Source: Planctomycetota bacterium
Lineage (GTDB): Bacteria; Planctomycetota; Brocadiia; SM23-32; JAKLEA01
Assembly (NCBI GenBank): GCA_022711755.1
Contig: JAKLEA010000008.1
Location: 124,001-188,000, forward strand
Direction: 5' to 3'
Length of the DNA: 64,000 bases
Of this stretch, positions 52,095 to 61,600 are shown one piece after another. The translations under genes were made by a program, and so were the position numbers. Numbering within the stretch: the first letter of the stretch is position 1; the number at the start of each line of letters is the position of its first letter. The notes below the pieces were generated by a model. It saw nothing but the letters and a program-made list of their open reading frames with translations, did no database searches and was not told the origin of the DNA.

Positions 52095-53027
52095 ATGAGC
52101 CAATCCGCCAAACCGGGACGTTTGGATGTCAGCGTCGTGCTCCCCTCATACAATGAGGCAGAGGCCATGCCTTCCGTTATCGGCGACATACGGAAGGCGC
52201 TGGACGGCGGGCGCTGGACGTACGAAATCCTTGTCATTGACGACAGTTCAAGCGACGGAACCCCGGACATCGCAAGGAATCTCGGCGCAAGGGTGATAAC
52301 CCGAAGGGTCAGGGGCGGCGCTGGAGCATCGCGAAAGACCGGCATCATCAACGCGCTTGGCGATATTGTTGTAATGCTTGACGCGGACGGGACTTACACC
52401 GCAGCCGATATCCCGAAGATGCTCGAATACTTCCCCGATTATGATCAGGTGAATGGCGCGCGCACCAGCGAGCAGGGAACCATGAAACTCCTGCGAACCC
52501 CCGCCAAGTGGGCCATCCGCATGCTGGCCATCTATCTCTCCCGTACTCATATCCCGGACCTGAACACCGGTCTGAAGGCGTTCAAGCGCAACATCATGTT
52601 GAATTATCTCTGGGTCATTCCGGACGGTTTTTCCTGCGTCACCACGATGACGCTGGCCTTCCTCTGCAACGGATTCGCTGTCAAATACATACCGTCCGAG
52701 TATCACCCTCGCATCGGCAAGTCCAAGTTCCACCCGATCAAGGATTCCGCCGCCTACTTTATGACCGTCATCCGGGTCATCATGTACTTCAACCCTCTTC
52801 GAGTTTTTCTTCCGCTCAGCATGGTCGTCTTAGCGGCCGGGATCGCGCGCGGGATATTTGACCATTTCTATACGGACGACCATGCGCTGCGGCAGGCGAC
52901 CATCATCATGCTCCTGGCCTCTGTGATGATCTTCTCCATCGGCCTTCTGGCCGATCTGATCGTCGCCCGCGGGCGCGAGACCGCCTACCTCAATCTGCTC
53001 TCCAGCGGCAGGACGGAAAGCGACTGA
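52095..53027 (+). CDS. GT2 glycosyltransferase, polyprenyl-phosphate-sugar synthase-like, two C-terminal TM helices
   Basis: 310 residues. GT-A motifs: VVLPSYNEAEAMPSVIGD, EILVIDDSSSDGTPDIA and the metal-binding DxD as VVMLDADGTYTA; further IPDLNTGLKAFKR (DPM1/ArnC-like). Two hydrophobic helices follow residue ~235 (VFLPLSMVVLAAGIARGIF; IIMLLASVMIFSIGLLADL). Such enzymes charge polyprenyl phosphate or other lipids with a sugar at the cytoplasmic face of the membrane. It shares its final base with the AsnB start (TGATG), so the two are coupled. Confidence 0.92.
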   Translation: MSQSAKPGRLDVSVVLPSYNEAEAMPSVIGDIRKALDGGRWTYEILVIDDSSSDGTPDIARNLGARVITRRVRGGAGASRKTGIINALGDIVVMLDADGTYTAADIPKMLEYFPDYDQVNGARTSEQGTMKLLRTPAKWAIRMLAIYLSRTHIPDLNTGLKAFKRNIMLNYLWVIPDGFSCVTTMTLAFLCNGFAVKYIPSEYHPRIGKSKFHPIKDSAAYFMTVIRVIMYFNPLRVFLPLSMVVLAAGIARGIFDHFYTDDHALRQATIIMLLASVMIFSIGLLADLIVARGRETAYLNLLSSGRTESD

Positions 53028-54931
53028 TGTGCGGAATCTGCGGATTCGTCGGACGGCGCGATCCGGACCTCCTGAAGCGGATGACCGACATCCTCGCCCA
53101 CCGAGGGCCTGACGACGAAGGTTTCCGCGAATCCGACTACGCGTCCCTTGGTCATCGCCGACTCAGCATTATTGACCTTGCCACAGGCCGTCAGCCAATG
53201 CCCAACGAGGACGGCACCATCTGGACCGTCTTCAATGGTGAAATTTACAACTACCGGGAACTGAGGCGCCAACTGGAGCCGAAAGGCCACGTCTTCAAGA
53301 CAAAATCCGACACAGAGGCAATCGTCCACGCCTATGAGGAATGGGGAACCTGTTGCTTTGAGAAGTTCAACGGGCAGTGGGGCATCGGCATCTGGGATGA
53401 ACCGAACCGCCGCCTTGTCCTGAGCCGCGACAGGATCGGCATTAGGCCGGTCTACTACTGCCGATTGCCGGAGCGATTTCTCTTTGCATCAGAGTTGAAG
53501 TCCATACTCGAATGCGGCGACGTTCCGCGCGATCTCGATCCTGCCGCCCTGAACGATTACCTGAGCTTCCGCTATGTCTGCACACCGCACAGCATGTTCA
53601 AGGCCGCACGGCGACTGCCGCCGGCGTCGTTTCTGGTTTTCGAGGGCGGGAATCTCCGCATCGAGCCGTACTGGAAGCTCTCCCCGACCCCCATAGACGC
53701 AAAGACTCCGGCGGACTGCCACGCGCATTACCGCGAATTGCTCCAGGATTCCGTGGCGATGCGCCTGATAGCGGACGTTCCGCTCGGTGCGTTCCTCAGC
53801 GGTGGGATTGACAGCTCAAGCGTTGTCGCGCTCATGCGGAAAGCCTCAAACCATCCGCCCCGGACGTTCTGCATCGGCTTCGGAACGGACATTGATGAAA
53901 CCGGTAAAGCCCGCCGGATAGCCGAGTTCGTCGGCGCGGAACACTCCGAGACGGTCATCGGGGAGGAATCGGTCGAGAGTCTGGAGAAGATCATCTGGCA
54001 TCTTGACGAGCCGCTGGGCGACGCGATCATCATGCCGATCTACTTCCTGGCGCGCGAGGCCAGGAAGCAGGTCAAGGTCGTCCTGACCGGCGAGGGCGCC
54101 GACGAGACGATGGCCGGATACGTGCATCAGGTGGCCATGAACCTCGGGGAACGGTTCCGAAGGCTCATGCCGGGCTTTATGGCGCGCGGCGTCGTCCCGG
54201 CGATCATCCGGGGCATGCCGACGGCCCTGCTTAATCCATTCTTCCCATATCCGGCGGCGCTCGGCAGACGCGGCAGGGACCGCCTGGCGGCGTATTTCGA
54301 GGCCGGGGATAATCATGCGACTGCTTACCTGACGCTGACAACACTGTTCAGCCCGACGGAAAAAAGGAGGTTGCTGGCGCCGGAATGGCATGATAGCATC
54401 GCCGAAGCCGAAGCCGCCGTTGAGGCGGAGTTGTCGGATGCGCTGGCCGCCCGAAGCCCTGGAGACCTAGTCAACCGGATCTGCGATTACGACATAAAGC
54501 ACTGGCTTCAGGACAACATCCTTTTCAAGCAGGACCGGTTGTCAATGGCGTGGGGGCTGGAAGGGCGCGTGCCGATGCTGGACCATCGCATTGTGGAATA
54601 CTGCGCCGGCCTGCCCTTGAAGACCAAAATCCGCCGCATGCAGGGCAAGCAGTTGCTGCGCGGGGCGATGGACGGCGTTCTGCCCCCGGAGACCGTCCGC
54701 GCAAAGAAGCAGGCGTTCTACATGCCGACAGAGAAGGTCTTCGGCTCCGCCTTCGAGGGCTACGTCCGGGACATTCTGTCGGAGGACGCTGTTCGCAGGC
54801 GCGGCATTCTCGATCCGAAGGCCGTCGGCGAGATAACCCGGCGGGGGGGCGGCGGAGAATTGCTCAACAACAAGCAGATGATGGCCATCCTGCTGCTGGA
54901 GTTGTGGTTCAGGCAATACCATGAAAGCTGA
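53027..54931 (+). CDS. asnB: Asparagine synthetase (glutamine-hydrolysing) family
   Basis: 634 residues. It starts MCGICGFVGRRDPD, keeping the N-terminal nucleophile Cys2 for glutaminase action. RLSIIDLATGRQPM and GEIYNYRELR follow. The synthetase half has the PP-loop LSGGIDSSSVVALM and LTGEGADETMAGY. It converts aspartate or a related acid to an amide with ATP and glutamine. In this length class (about 630) many members act in glycan or secondary-metabolite clusters, not in primary asparagine supply; the coupling to GT2 (1-bp overlap) and to the toroid gene (11-bp overlap) points that way. Amide formation on a lipid- or glycan-linked substrate is inferred. Confidence 0.93.
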   Translation: MCGICGFVGRRDPDLLKRMTDILAHRGPDDEGFRESDYASLGHRRLSIIDLATGRQPMPNEDGTIWTVFNGEIYNYRELRRQLEPKGHVFKTKSDTEAIVHAYEEWGTCCFEKFNGQWGIGIWDEPNRRLVLSRDRIGIRPVYYCRLPERFLFASELKSILECGDVPRDLDPAALNDYLSFRYVCTPHSMFKAARRLPPASFLVFEGGNLRIEPYWKLSPTPIDAKTPADCHAHYRELLQDSVAMRLIADVPLGAFLSGGIDSSSVVALMRKASNHPPRTFCIGFGTDIDETGKARRIAEFVGAEHSETVIGEESVESLEKIIWHLDEPLGDAIIMPIYFLAREARKQVKVVLTGEGADETMAGYVHQVAMNLGERFRRLMPGFMARGVVPAIIRGMPTALLNPFFPYPAALGRRGRDRLAAYFEAGDNHATAYLTLTTLFSPTEKRRLLAPEWHDSIAEAEAAVEAELSDALAARSPGDLVNRICDYDIKHWLQDNILFKQDRLSMAWGLEGRVPMLDHRIVEYCAGLPLKTKIRRMQGKQLLRGAMDGVLPPETVRAKKQAFYMPTEKVFGSAFEGYVRDILSEDAVRRRGILDPKAVGEITRRGGGGELLNNKQMMAILLLELWFRQYHES

Positions 54932-55844
54932 ATCGGTTCTGGCTAAGGCTGCGCTGAGTCAACTGCCCCGGATTCTGGGACTGGGGGACCGGCGCAAGGG
55001 CAGCCGGACCTGGGGCTGCTTCGACCGCCATTACTGGCATTACCGACTGCACGACTGGAGCAACGCGCGTTATCAGGAGGCGGCGTGGCTGATGGCTCTG
55101 GCCTACTCCAGCCCGATGCCGGAGAACCGGTGGCGCGGGCTTCCGGCGCTCAGGCAGTGGGCGCTGGCCGCCGTGGACTTCTGGGCGAAGTCGCAGAACC
55201 GGGACGGCAGCTTCAACGAGGTTTATCCCCGCGAGCGCGGATTCTGCGCCACGGCATTCAGCGCGTATTGCGTATGCGAGACCCTGCTTCTGCTCAAGGT
55301 TGACCCGCCCCCGCAGGTGGCGCGGACCGCCAAGTGGCTGGCGGACCACGACAACCCGGCCGTCGCCAACCAGCGCGCCGCCTCCTGCGCGGCCCTTATG
55401 AGCGCAAGCGCCTTGATGAGCGCCCCGCGCTTCCGCGCCATCGCAGAGGACCGCATGGAACTCCTCTTGAAGGATTACCGCGCAAACGGCTACTTCCCGG
55501 AATACGGCGGCTTCGACATCGGCTACACGACCGTCACGTTGAGTTGCCTGGCCGGATACCTGACCCGCTCGCCCAGCGAAGGCGTACAGGAGGTCTGCGC
55601 GCAGGCCGTCGGCCAACTCGAACCACAGATAGCCCCGAACGGACAGTTCGACTACTCCCGCGCCAGCCGCAAGACGCAATACGTCTATCCCCGGGCCTTC
55701 GCGCGGATGCGCAGCCCCGTCATTGACAGAATCGCGGCGGGCGTGGACGAGGACCTCATCTCGTCCCCCGCCTGGATGGATGACCGCTATGTCATCCCGC
55801 TGGCGACGGACTACCTGCTGGCCGCCCTGGAGCTTGGGGGATAG
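54921..55844 (+). CDS. Alpha/alpha-toroid protein (prenyltransferase/terpene-cyclase-like repeats)
   Basis: 307 residues, starting inside the end of asnB (11-bp overlap). Helical repeats with a QW-like turn SQNRDGSFNEVYPRER, then FCATAFSAYCVCETLLLL, TAKWLADHDNP and YTTVTLSCLAGYLTR. This is the alpha/alpha-barrel seen in squalene-cyclase-like, prenyltransferase and glycan-binding toroids. The cyclase catalytic DxDD is not seen, so cyclisation is not claimed; lipid or glycan binding or modification is possible. Many Trp/Tyr/Arg residues (TWGCFDRHYWHYRLHDWSNA) near the N-terminus are unusual. Confidence 0.72.
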   Translation: MKAESVLAKAALSQLPRILGLGDRRKGSRTWGCFDRHYWHYRLHDWSNARYQEAAWLMALAYSSPMPENRWRGLPALRQWALAAVDFWAKSQNRDGSFNEVYPRERGFCATAFSAYCVCETLLLLKVDPPPQVARTAKWLADHDNPAVANQRAASCAALMSASALMSAPRFRAIAEDRMELLLKDYRANGYFPEYGGFDIGYTTVTLSCLAGYLTRSPSEGVQEVCAQAVGQLEPQIAPNGQFDYSRASRKTQYVYPRAFARMRSPVIDRIAAGVDEDLISSPAWMDDRYVIPLATDYLLAALELGG

Positions 55845-55856
55845 GAGAATCGCGAA

Positions 55857-56033
55857 ATGCTGATGACTTCCGCAAGGCTGATAATCATGCGCGGCTACCT
55901 GCTCACGCTCGGAAGGCTGAGCATATTCACGCGGCTGTTGCGCTGGTTCCTGCTCAAGCTGCTCGTCAGGGGGAAGAAGGAAAAATACGTTCCGAGCGCC
56001 AGATTTTTCAGTATGAACGAACTGGAAGATTGA
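55857..56033 (+). CDS. 58-residue basic small protein
   Basis: AGGAG at 55843-55847 lies 9 nt before ATG 55857 and overlaps the stop of the toroid gene, so expression is probably coupled. The product has a hydrophobic/basic helix-forming body (LLTLGRLSIFTRLLRWFLLK) and a polar tail (VPSARFFSMNELED). An amphipathic, membrane-surface peptide is likely. It matches no family that I can name. The small size, the ribosome site and the packed position argue for a real gene of this cluster. Confidence 0.6.
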   Translation: MLMTSARLIIMRGYLLTLGRLSIFTRLLRWFLLKLLVRGKKEKYVPSARFFSMNELED

Positions 56034-56054
56034 CGGGAACGCTTCCAAGCCCGC

Positions 56055-56083
56055 TTGACACTCCCCCGCCCAGGCTATAGCAT
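56055..56083 (+). promoter_or_regulatory. Promoter of the second kinase-FHA gene
   Basis: Consensus TTGACA (56055-56060), a 17-nt spacer and TAGCAT (56078-56083). An overlapping TATAGC at 56076 would give a 15-nt spacer. Confidence 0.5.
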
Positions 56084-56173
56084 TATTTGCGTTGCGGTAA
56101 TGCGCGGATTCATCATGCCGGGGACAGCCCATCGGCGGACGAAGGCATTTGGAAGCAGGGCGAGAGCACACAT

Positions 56174-57751
56174 ATGGGTTCGGATTCGCAGAGCTTCAGA
56201 TCGGCGGACCTCTATGCGCTTCTGCGCAGTGTCCTGACCACGGAGCAGTTGAAGGATTGCGAGGACGCAAGGGCCACGCTTGCCAGTCTTGGCATTAAAA
56301 GAACCGTGGGCGAAATAGCGCTGGAGCGCGGTTATATCAGGGAAGAGGAACTGAAAGAGCTTGAAGGCGTTCTGACGGAGCGCACCGAGGGGCTTGAGTG
56401 GGAAGAGGAGGATTATGACGGCCCCGCCCCTGAAATCCCCGGCTACCGTATGCTTGACAGGCTTGGCTCCGGCGGGATGGGGACGGTCTACCTTGCGCTT
56501 CAGGAAAAGATGAACCGCCAGGTCGCAGTAAAGATTCTGGCCCCCCACCTGCTGATTGACTCGGACCACATAAAGCGGTTTGAAGAGGAAGCGAAGGCGG
56601 TTGCGGCGCTGAATCACAGAAATATCGTTCAGGGTTTCGACTGGGTGGAAAGCGGGGACCACTGCTGTCTGGTCATGGAGTATGTGCACGGTCTGCCGCT
56701 TGACGTGCTGGTGAAGCGGGAGAGGCGTCTTTCCGAGAAGCGCGCGCTAAGCATAGCGATCGAGGTGGCGCGCGGATTGAACCACGCCTTCCAGCGCGGC
56801 ATAGTCCATCGCGACCTCAAGCCTGCAAACATCATCATCAGCAGCGACGGAACCGCGAAGATCGCGGATTTCGGGCTTGCGCGAGTCATACGCGACGCGG
56901 GAACCGACGGCAAAAAAATGCCGGACACGCTGGCATATCGCATCAGCGGGACGCCCATGTTCATGTCCCCGGAGCAGGCCAGGGGTATCCGGGAGATTGA
57001 CACGCGCAGCGATCTGTACTGCCTGGGCCTGGTGATCTATTTCATGGTCACGGGGCAGCTTCCCTACAAGGGCAACGTGACCGAGGTCATACACCGCCAG
57101 ATTCATGACCCCATCCCATCGCCGCGCTCAATCGTGCCTGAGATAACTGATGGGACGTGCAGGCTGATATGGCGGCTTACGCACAAAAGGGCTGAGGAGC
57201 GTTATCAGACCCCGCAGGAACTGCTGGTTGACCTGCGCGCCGCGCACGACCGTCTCGGCCTTGACATCAAGCCGGAAAAGGATTCCGACTTCGGCCTCAC
57301 GCAGGCCCATTTCCAGATTGACCTGCTGGGAGATCAGTCCGTCGTCCTGCTCGATACGGACTCCGCGAAGGTTGAACCTGATCTGGCAAAGATGCCGACG
57401 GAAAGGATTCCCGCCCCCCCGCCGCCCACTGAGAAGGAGTTTCTTACACCCGGCTCGCCGTGCCGATTCCGCGCGGTCGAGGGGCCGGGAGAGGGATTGG
57501 CGAAGGTCCTCCTGCCCGGCCAGACCCTGACGATCGGAAGGGACGCAGCGGTAAGCCAGATCGCCATAACAGACACGAAAATATCCCGCCTGCATTGCCT
57601 CGTGCGGCATTTGGGCGAGCGCGTTGTCATCGAGGATGCCGGTAGCACAAATGGAACCTTCGTTGACGGAGAGCGGCTCACGGGGCGCGTGCCGCTGGAG
57701 ATCGGTTGCCGAATCCAGGTCGGGGACACGATATTCGTCGTCGAAGCATGA
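56174..57751 (+). CDS. Ser/Thr protein kinase with C-terminal FHA domain (second copy)
   Basis: 525 residues from ATG 56174, chosen because upstream codons (from 56087) give non-family sequence. An N-terminal helical domain (LYALLRSVLTTEQLKDCEDA...VGEIALERGYIREEELKELE, about 10-65) resembles the GspE/PilB N-terminal or similar small helical module. Kinase domain: RLGSGGMGTVYLA, QVAVKILAPH (Lys near 120), VHRDLKPANIIIS, ADFGLARV and GTPMFMSPEQA. FHA: LTIGRDAAVSQIAITDTKIS and EDAGSTNGTFVDGERLTG. No membrane helix, so cytoplasmic. It has a regular DFG, unlike the 21390 kinase. Its stop overlaps the next ATG. Confidence 0.93.
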   Translation: MGSDSQSFRSADLYALLRSVLTTEQLKDCEDARATLASLGIKRTVGEIALERGYIREEELKELEGVLTERTEGLEWEEEDYDGPAPEIPGYRMLDRLGSGGMGTVYLALQEKMNRQVAVKILAPHLLIDSDHIKRFEEEAKAVAALNHRNIVQGFDWVESGDHCCLVMEYVHGLPLDVLVKRERRLSEKRALSIAIEVARGLNHAFQRGIVHRDLKPANIIISSDGTAKIADFGLARVIRDAGTDGKKMPDTLAYRISGTPMFMSPEQARGIREIDTRSDLYCLGLVIYFMVTGQLPYKGNVTEVIHRQIHDPIPSPRSIVPEITDGTCRLIWRLTHKRAEERYQTPQELLVDLRAAHDRLGLDIKPEKDSDFGLTQAHFQIDLLGDQSVVLLDTDSAKVEPDLAKMPTERIPAPPPPTEKEFLTPGSPCRFRAVEGPGEGLAKVLLPGQTLTIGRDAAVSQIAITDTKISRLHCLVRHLGERVVIEDAGSTNGTFVDGERLTGRVPLEIGCRIQVGDTIFVVEA

Positions 57752-58191
57752 GCGGGGAAGATTCCGGCTGCTACTGCCTGATTTTGAAATGTAAATGCGA
57801 GAGAGCGATCCGCGTCGGCAGTTTCGGGACATGGTCATTTCCGGCAGGTGTTTATGTCTATACTGGCAGCGCGCAGGCCGGTCTTGAAGCTCGGCTTGCA
57901 AGGCATGAAAGGCGGCTGAAGAAGTCGCACTGGCATATTGATTATCTCAGGCGTTTCTGCAATGTCGCCGGGATTGCCACATTCAAGGGATCGAATCGCG
58001 AGGAGTGCAGGATCGCCGGGCGCGTTGCTCAGCGCGGGGAGCGTTATCCGGCGAACTTCGGCGCGAGCGACTGCCGGTGCGGCGGACACCTGGTTCGTTT
58101 CGACAGCGTCTCATCGGCCATGGCCGCAGTAAGAGCGGCGGGAAAGATGATGCTGCTCCAATGCGCCGGCACGCAGGAAGATCAGCAATAA
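57748..58191 (+). CDS. GIY-YIG (DUF123/Uri-type) nuclease-family protein
   Basis: 147 residues; ATG 57748 overlaps the kinase TGA (ATGA). Signature: VGVF/GVYVYTGSAQAGLEARLARHER (GIY-YIG-like start, here V-Y-V-Y-T-G-S-A), SHWHIDYLRRF, and the COG1833 C-terminal GASDCRCGGHLVRF. The family is named from the GIY-YIG fold and is thought to be a DNA-binding or nuclease-like protein; cellular role is not established. Coupling to a kinase-FHA gene is unusual and noted. Confidence 0.9.
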   Translation: MSGEDSGCYCLILKCKCERAIRVGSFGTWSFPAGVYVYTGSAQAGLEARLARHERRLKKSHWHIDYLRRFCNVAGIATFKGSNREECRIAGRVAQRGERYPANFGASDCRCGGHLVRFDSVSSAMAAVRAAGKMMLLQCAGTQEDQQ

Positions 58192-58205
58192 TTAATAACT
58201 ATATC

Positions 58206-58235
58206 TTGACTTCTGCTATGGAGTTATGGTAACAT
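58206..58235 (+). promoter_or_regulatory. Promoter of the small membrane/coiled-coil pair
   Basis: TTGACT (58206-58211), an 18-nt spacer and TAACAT (58230-58235), in an AT-rich stretch. The same hexamers are used before the ferredoxin gene. Confidence 0.55.
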
Positions 58236-58289
58236 CCGTGTTGGCTTGGAGAGGAACGTCGTCTGTATTCCGTAAGAAAAGGGCGGCAG

Positions 58290-58544
58290 ATGGCTCAGGA
58301 CGGAGGAGGGAAACGCCCGTCTGGAGGAGGAACCGGAGCCAAGGTGTTTGAGGATGTCGTTATCGTCCTCACCGCGTTTGCTCTGGGGATAACGCTGTTG
58401 TATCCGCGGCAGCCATGGACCCGCCAGGTATGGTACGTTCTTCTCGCGCTGATGGTGATGGTCTCTTTCTTCAGGGTAGCGAGACTGCTCAAGAGCAGGG
58501 AGGAAAACCCCGGAGAGGAGATGGAAGACACGATAGAGGTCTAG
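58290..58544 (+). CDS. Small membrane protein with two helices
   Basis: 84 residues. Gly-rich N-terminus, two hydrophobic segments (FEDVVIVLTAFALGITLLY and VWYVLLALMVMVSFFRVARLL) and an acidic tail (EENPGEEMEDTIEV). No family recognised. It is 57 bp before the giant coiled-coil gene and shares the promoter, so it may be a membrane partner of that protein. Start ATG 58290 has a weak AAGGG upstream. Confidence 0.65.
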   Translation: MAQDGGGKRPSGGGTGAKVFEDVVIVLTAFALGITLLYPRQPWTRQVWYVLLALMVMVSFFRVARLLKSREENPGEEMEDTIEV

Positions 58545-58601
58545 GCCGTTAGCGTCAGAAACTGTTTTGCCGGAATGTTTGACGCTTTGGAGGTGGATGG
58601 A

Positions 58602-61600
58602 ATGGATCCGGTATCTGTTTTGGCGCTCGTAATGAGCGCGGCGGCACTCGTCATTGGTTTTCATTATTGGTTGTTCCGAGTCTCCAAGCCTTTCCTGGGC
58701 AGGAGGCTTCGTCGCGTTTCAGAAACGCTGACCGATCAGGGACAACAGTTCTCCCAGCGCCATGAAGAGGCGGAGCAGAAACTCTCCGAACTCGCCAATC
58801 GCCAGAATGAGATGGCGAAGGCGTTGACGGAGCGCGTCTCGGAGATTGAGGCGCGCCTGGAGAACATGGACAAGCTCAATGCGATGCTTGACGGGCTTGG
58901 GCGGCGCATCGAGAACATCGCGCAACGGGGCGACGAAGCGCGGCAGGCCCTTGCGCAGCGCATTGACGACGTCCAGCGGGCCGGGGACACCGCGATCCAG
59001 GAGATTCGCGGTCTTATAAGCGCGCTTGAAAAGGCCGGGGACGCGACCGCCGAGGTGGTTTCGATGAACTCCCGCCAGATCGGCGAGGTCTCAGCCGCTG
59101 CGCAGCAGCAGCGTATTGCGATGAACGAGCAGCGCGCGGCGCTGGAAACAGCGCTTGCCGCCGCGGAGAACCGGGGCGCGTCCGCCAGGGGCGAGATTGC
59201 CGATTCGTTCAAGCAGTTCCGCATGGCGGCCGAGCAGCAGTTCGGCCAGCTTCAGACCCGCTTGGCGGCTTGGGAGCGCGAGGTTTCGGCCAGCAACGCC
59301 GATCTGCGCGAGACCATCACTGCGACAGTCGAGAGCCTTGCTCTGGACGTGAACGAGAAGCAACGTTCCGTAGCAGACCGGTTTGAGCTTGTTGACAACC
59401 GCATCGGAGAGGTGGCGCAGAGCGCCCGCGCGGCCAGGGAGAACCTGCTTGGCCTGCAGGGGCATCTGGCGCAGCTCCAGACGCAATATGATGAACATGC
59501 CGAGCGAATTGCCGTGAATGAGTCGCGCCTGGATGAAAGCGTTGAAGGCCTGAAGGTCTACGCAGAGAAGCGTCTTGAGGAAACCGACGGCGAACTGACT
59601 CAGAAGCTGGATGCGCTCAGGCAGGCATTCGAAGCGCGATCCCTTGAAGCGGAAGCCGAGATGAGGGACGCGGACGCCGGACTGGTAGCGCGGGCCGATT
59701 CCATGGCCGGAGAGATTGAATCCGTGCGACAGTCGCTCAAGACCGAATCTGAACGGACCGCCGCCGCGATGTCCGTTGAGATTGAGGCTGCAAGGCAGTT
59801 GCTGCAGGCGGAGTCCGAGCGGGTTGACGCCGCGTTGACCGAGAGCAAAACCTCTGCCGCCGCCAGGGCGGACGCTCTCAATGCTGAAATCGAATCAATC
59901 CGGAAGTACCTCAAGACTCATGCTGAGGAAACCGGAACCGCGATGAGCAGAATCCAGTCGGCCTTCGCCTCCAAGTCGGAAATGCTGGCCGGCGAGCTTG
60001 CAGCGCTGAGGGCTGAGGCCCAGCACCGCGCGGGCATGCTCTCAGATGCCATACAGGGCCTTGAGATCGGCGCGGAAGGCAAGCGCGACGAACTTACGGT
60101 CGCAATCGAGCAACTGCGAAGCGAGTCGCTGAGCCGCGTTGATTCCCTGGCGGCCGGGGTGGATTCCCTGAAGGAGAACAACCAGAGGCTGCGCGAGGAG
60201 CTTACGGCCGGAGCCGAGAAGCTGCGAATCGAGTCAGCCGGCAGGTCCGACACGCTCGCCTCTGCGATTGACGCGCTCAAGGACAACGATCAGCGCATCC
60301 GCGACGACTTCGCGGGGCGGCTCTCTGAACTTCGTGCTGAATACGCGGCCGGGGCTGAGGCGGCGGCGTCCGCGCTTGAAACAGCCAGAGGCAATGCGCT
60401 GGCAAGGATCGAATCAATCGAAGTGGCGATGGATACCCTCGGCGAAAACCTGAGCAAGGCGAGCGAGGAGACGGAGGCTATAACGGCCGAATACCGCGAG
60501 GGCGCTCGCTGCCTGAGGGAGGATTTCGAGAACAGGCTGAAGCAGACCACTGAGGCAGACAGCGTAGCCAGAGCGAAAATCGCGGAATCCATCGCCGAAC
60601 TGAGGCAGAACGCGCAGGCGCTCGAGGCCAACGTCGAGCAGCAACTGGCGCAGACCAGCCAGTCATGGGCGGATAGATACGCCCATGTCGAGGAAATGCT
60701 CAGCGACACGGTCGCCGGATTGAGGGCGGAGGACCAGAGGATCAGCGAGATCGTCGCGGAAATCCGCCACAACAACCAGCACTTTCTGGAGGCCGTCGAA
60801 AACCGTCTGGGCCTCGTCGAGGATGGCGGCAAACGAGAAAAGGAGCGCTTCGAGGAATCGCTGGAAGACTTCCGCAAGACGATACACGACTCTTCAACGG
60901 AGTTAGTGTGCCGTTTTGAAGAACTGAAGGTCGCCAATATTTCGGCGCTTGAGGACATGGTCCGGGAACACTCCGGGGAACTGACACAGCGGATCGAGGA
61001 GCATTCGCAGAATCTCACCGATCACGCCAGACACTCCCTGGAGGACAGGACATTGATACGGGAGAACCTCAACGAACTGTTCTCCCAGGTGACGGCCGCC
61101 GTTCAGCGCGCCGACGCCATCGAACAGGCTGTCGAGCTTTTCCGGAATCAGGTCCGGGAACTGCCGGAACTGGTCGGGATGCGCGAGACCATCGCAGCCT
61201 GCGACGCCGACATGCAGTCCGTGAAGGGAGAGCTTGATACGCTGCGGCAGAACCTGGTCCGGATGGAGCAGGAACTTGGCGGACGCATCGAATCCCTTGT
61301 CGCGGAAGAGTCGTCGGCCCAGCCCGCTCCGGAGGTTGCTGAACGCAAGATAGAGGTCTTCGGAGAGGACGATTACGAGGAATCGGAGCCGGTAAAGGTT
61401 TCCGCTTCGATTGAGTCCTCGGACGCAGGCGGCGAAGCGCCGGAAACGGTTGCAGAGGCCCCGGAGTCCGTTTCGGAATCGCAGGAGCAGATCGTCATCG
61501 CGGAGGTTGAGGCCGGGCCTGTGACGGACGAACCGGTCGCCCCCCAGCCGGAGGCGATATCAGACGACGCCGGGAAGGGTGAACCATCTGACTCGCTGCC

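Noticed and set aside
51095..52351. 418-codon frame on the minus strand opposite the sugar isomerase-like gene
   Set aside because: The plus-strand gene has a promoter, family motifs and a neighbour in line. The minus frame has no motif, and one end runs into an unrelated gene.
54921..55844. Squalene or other terpene cyclase
   Set aside because: The toroid repeats are present, but no DxDD or DDxxD catalytic motif is seen and the length is half that of squalene-hopene cyclases.
52095..56033. Lasso-peptide or similar RiPP locus (AsnB-like cyclase plus small protein)
   Set aside because: No transglutaminase-like leader peptidase, no RRE/PqqD-like protein and no leader-core layout in the 58-residue protein, which is basic and hydrophobic. 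AsnB retains its glutaminase Cys2.
54909..56171. 420-codon frame on the minus strand opposite the toroid and 58-residue genes
   Set aside because: No domain or ribosome site. It spans two plus-strand genes and the promoter at 56055, as expected of a GC-driven shadow.
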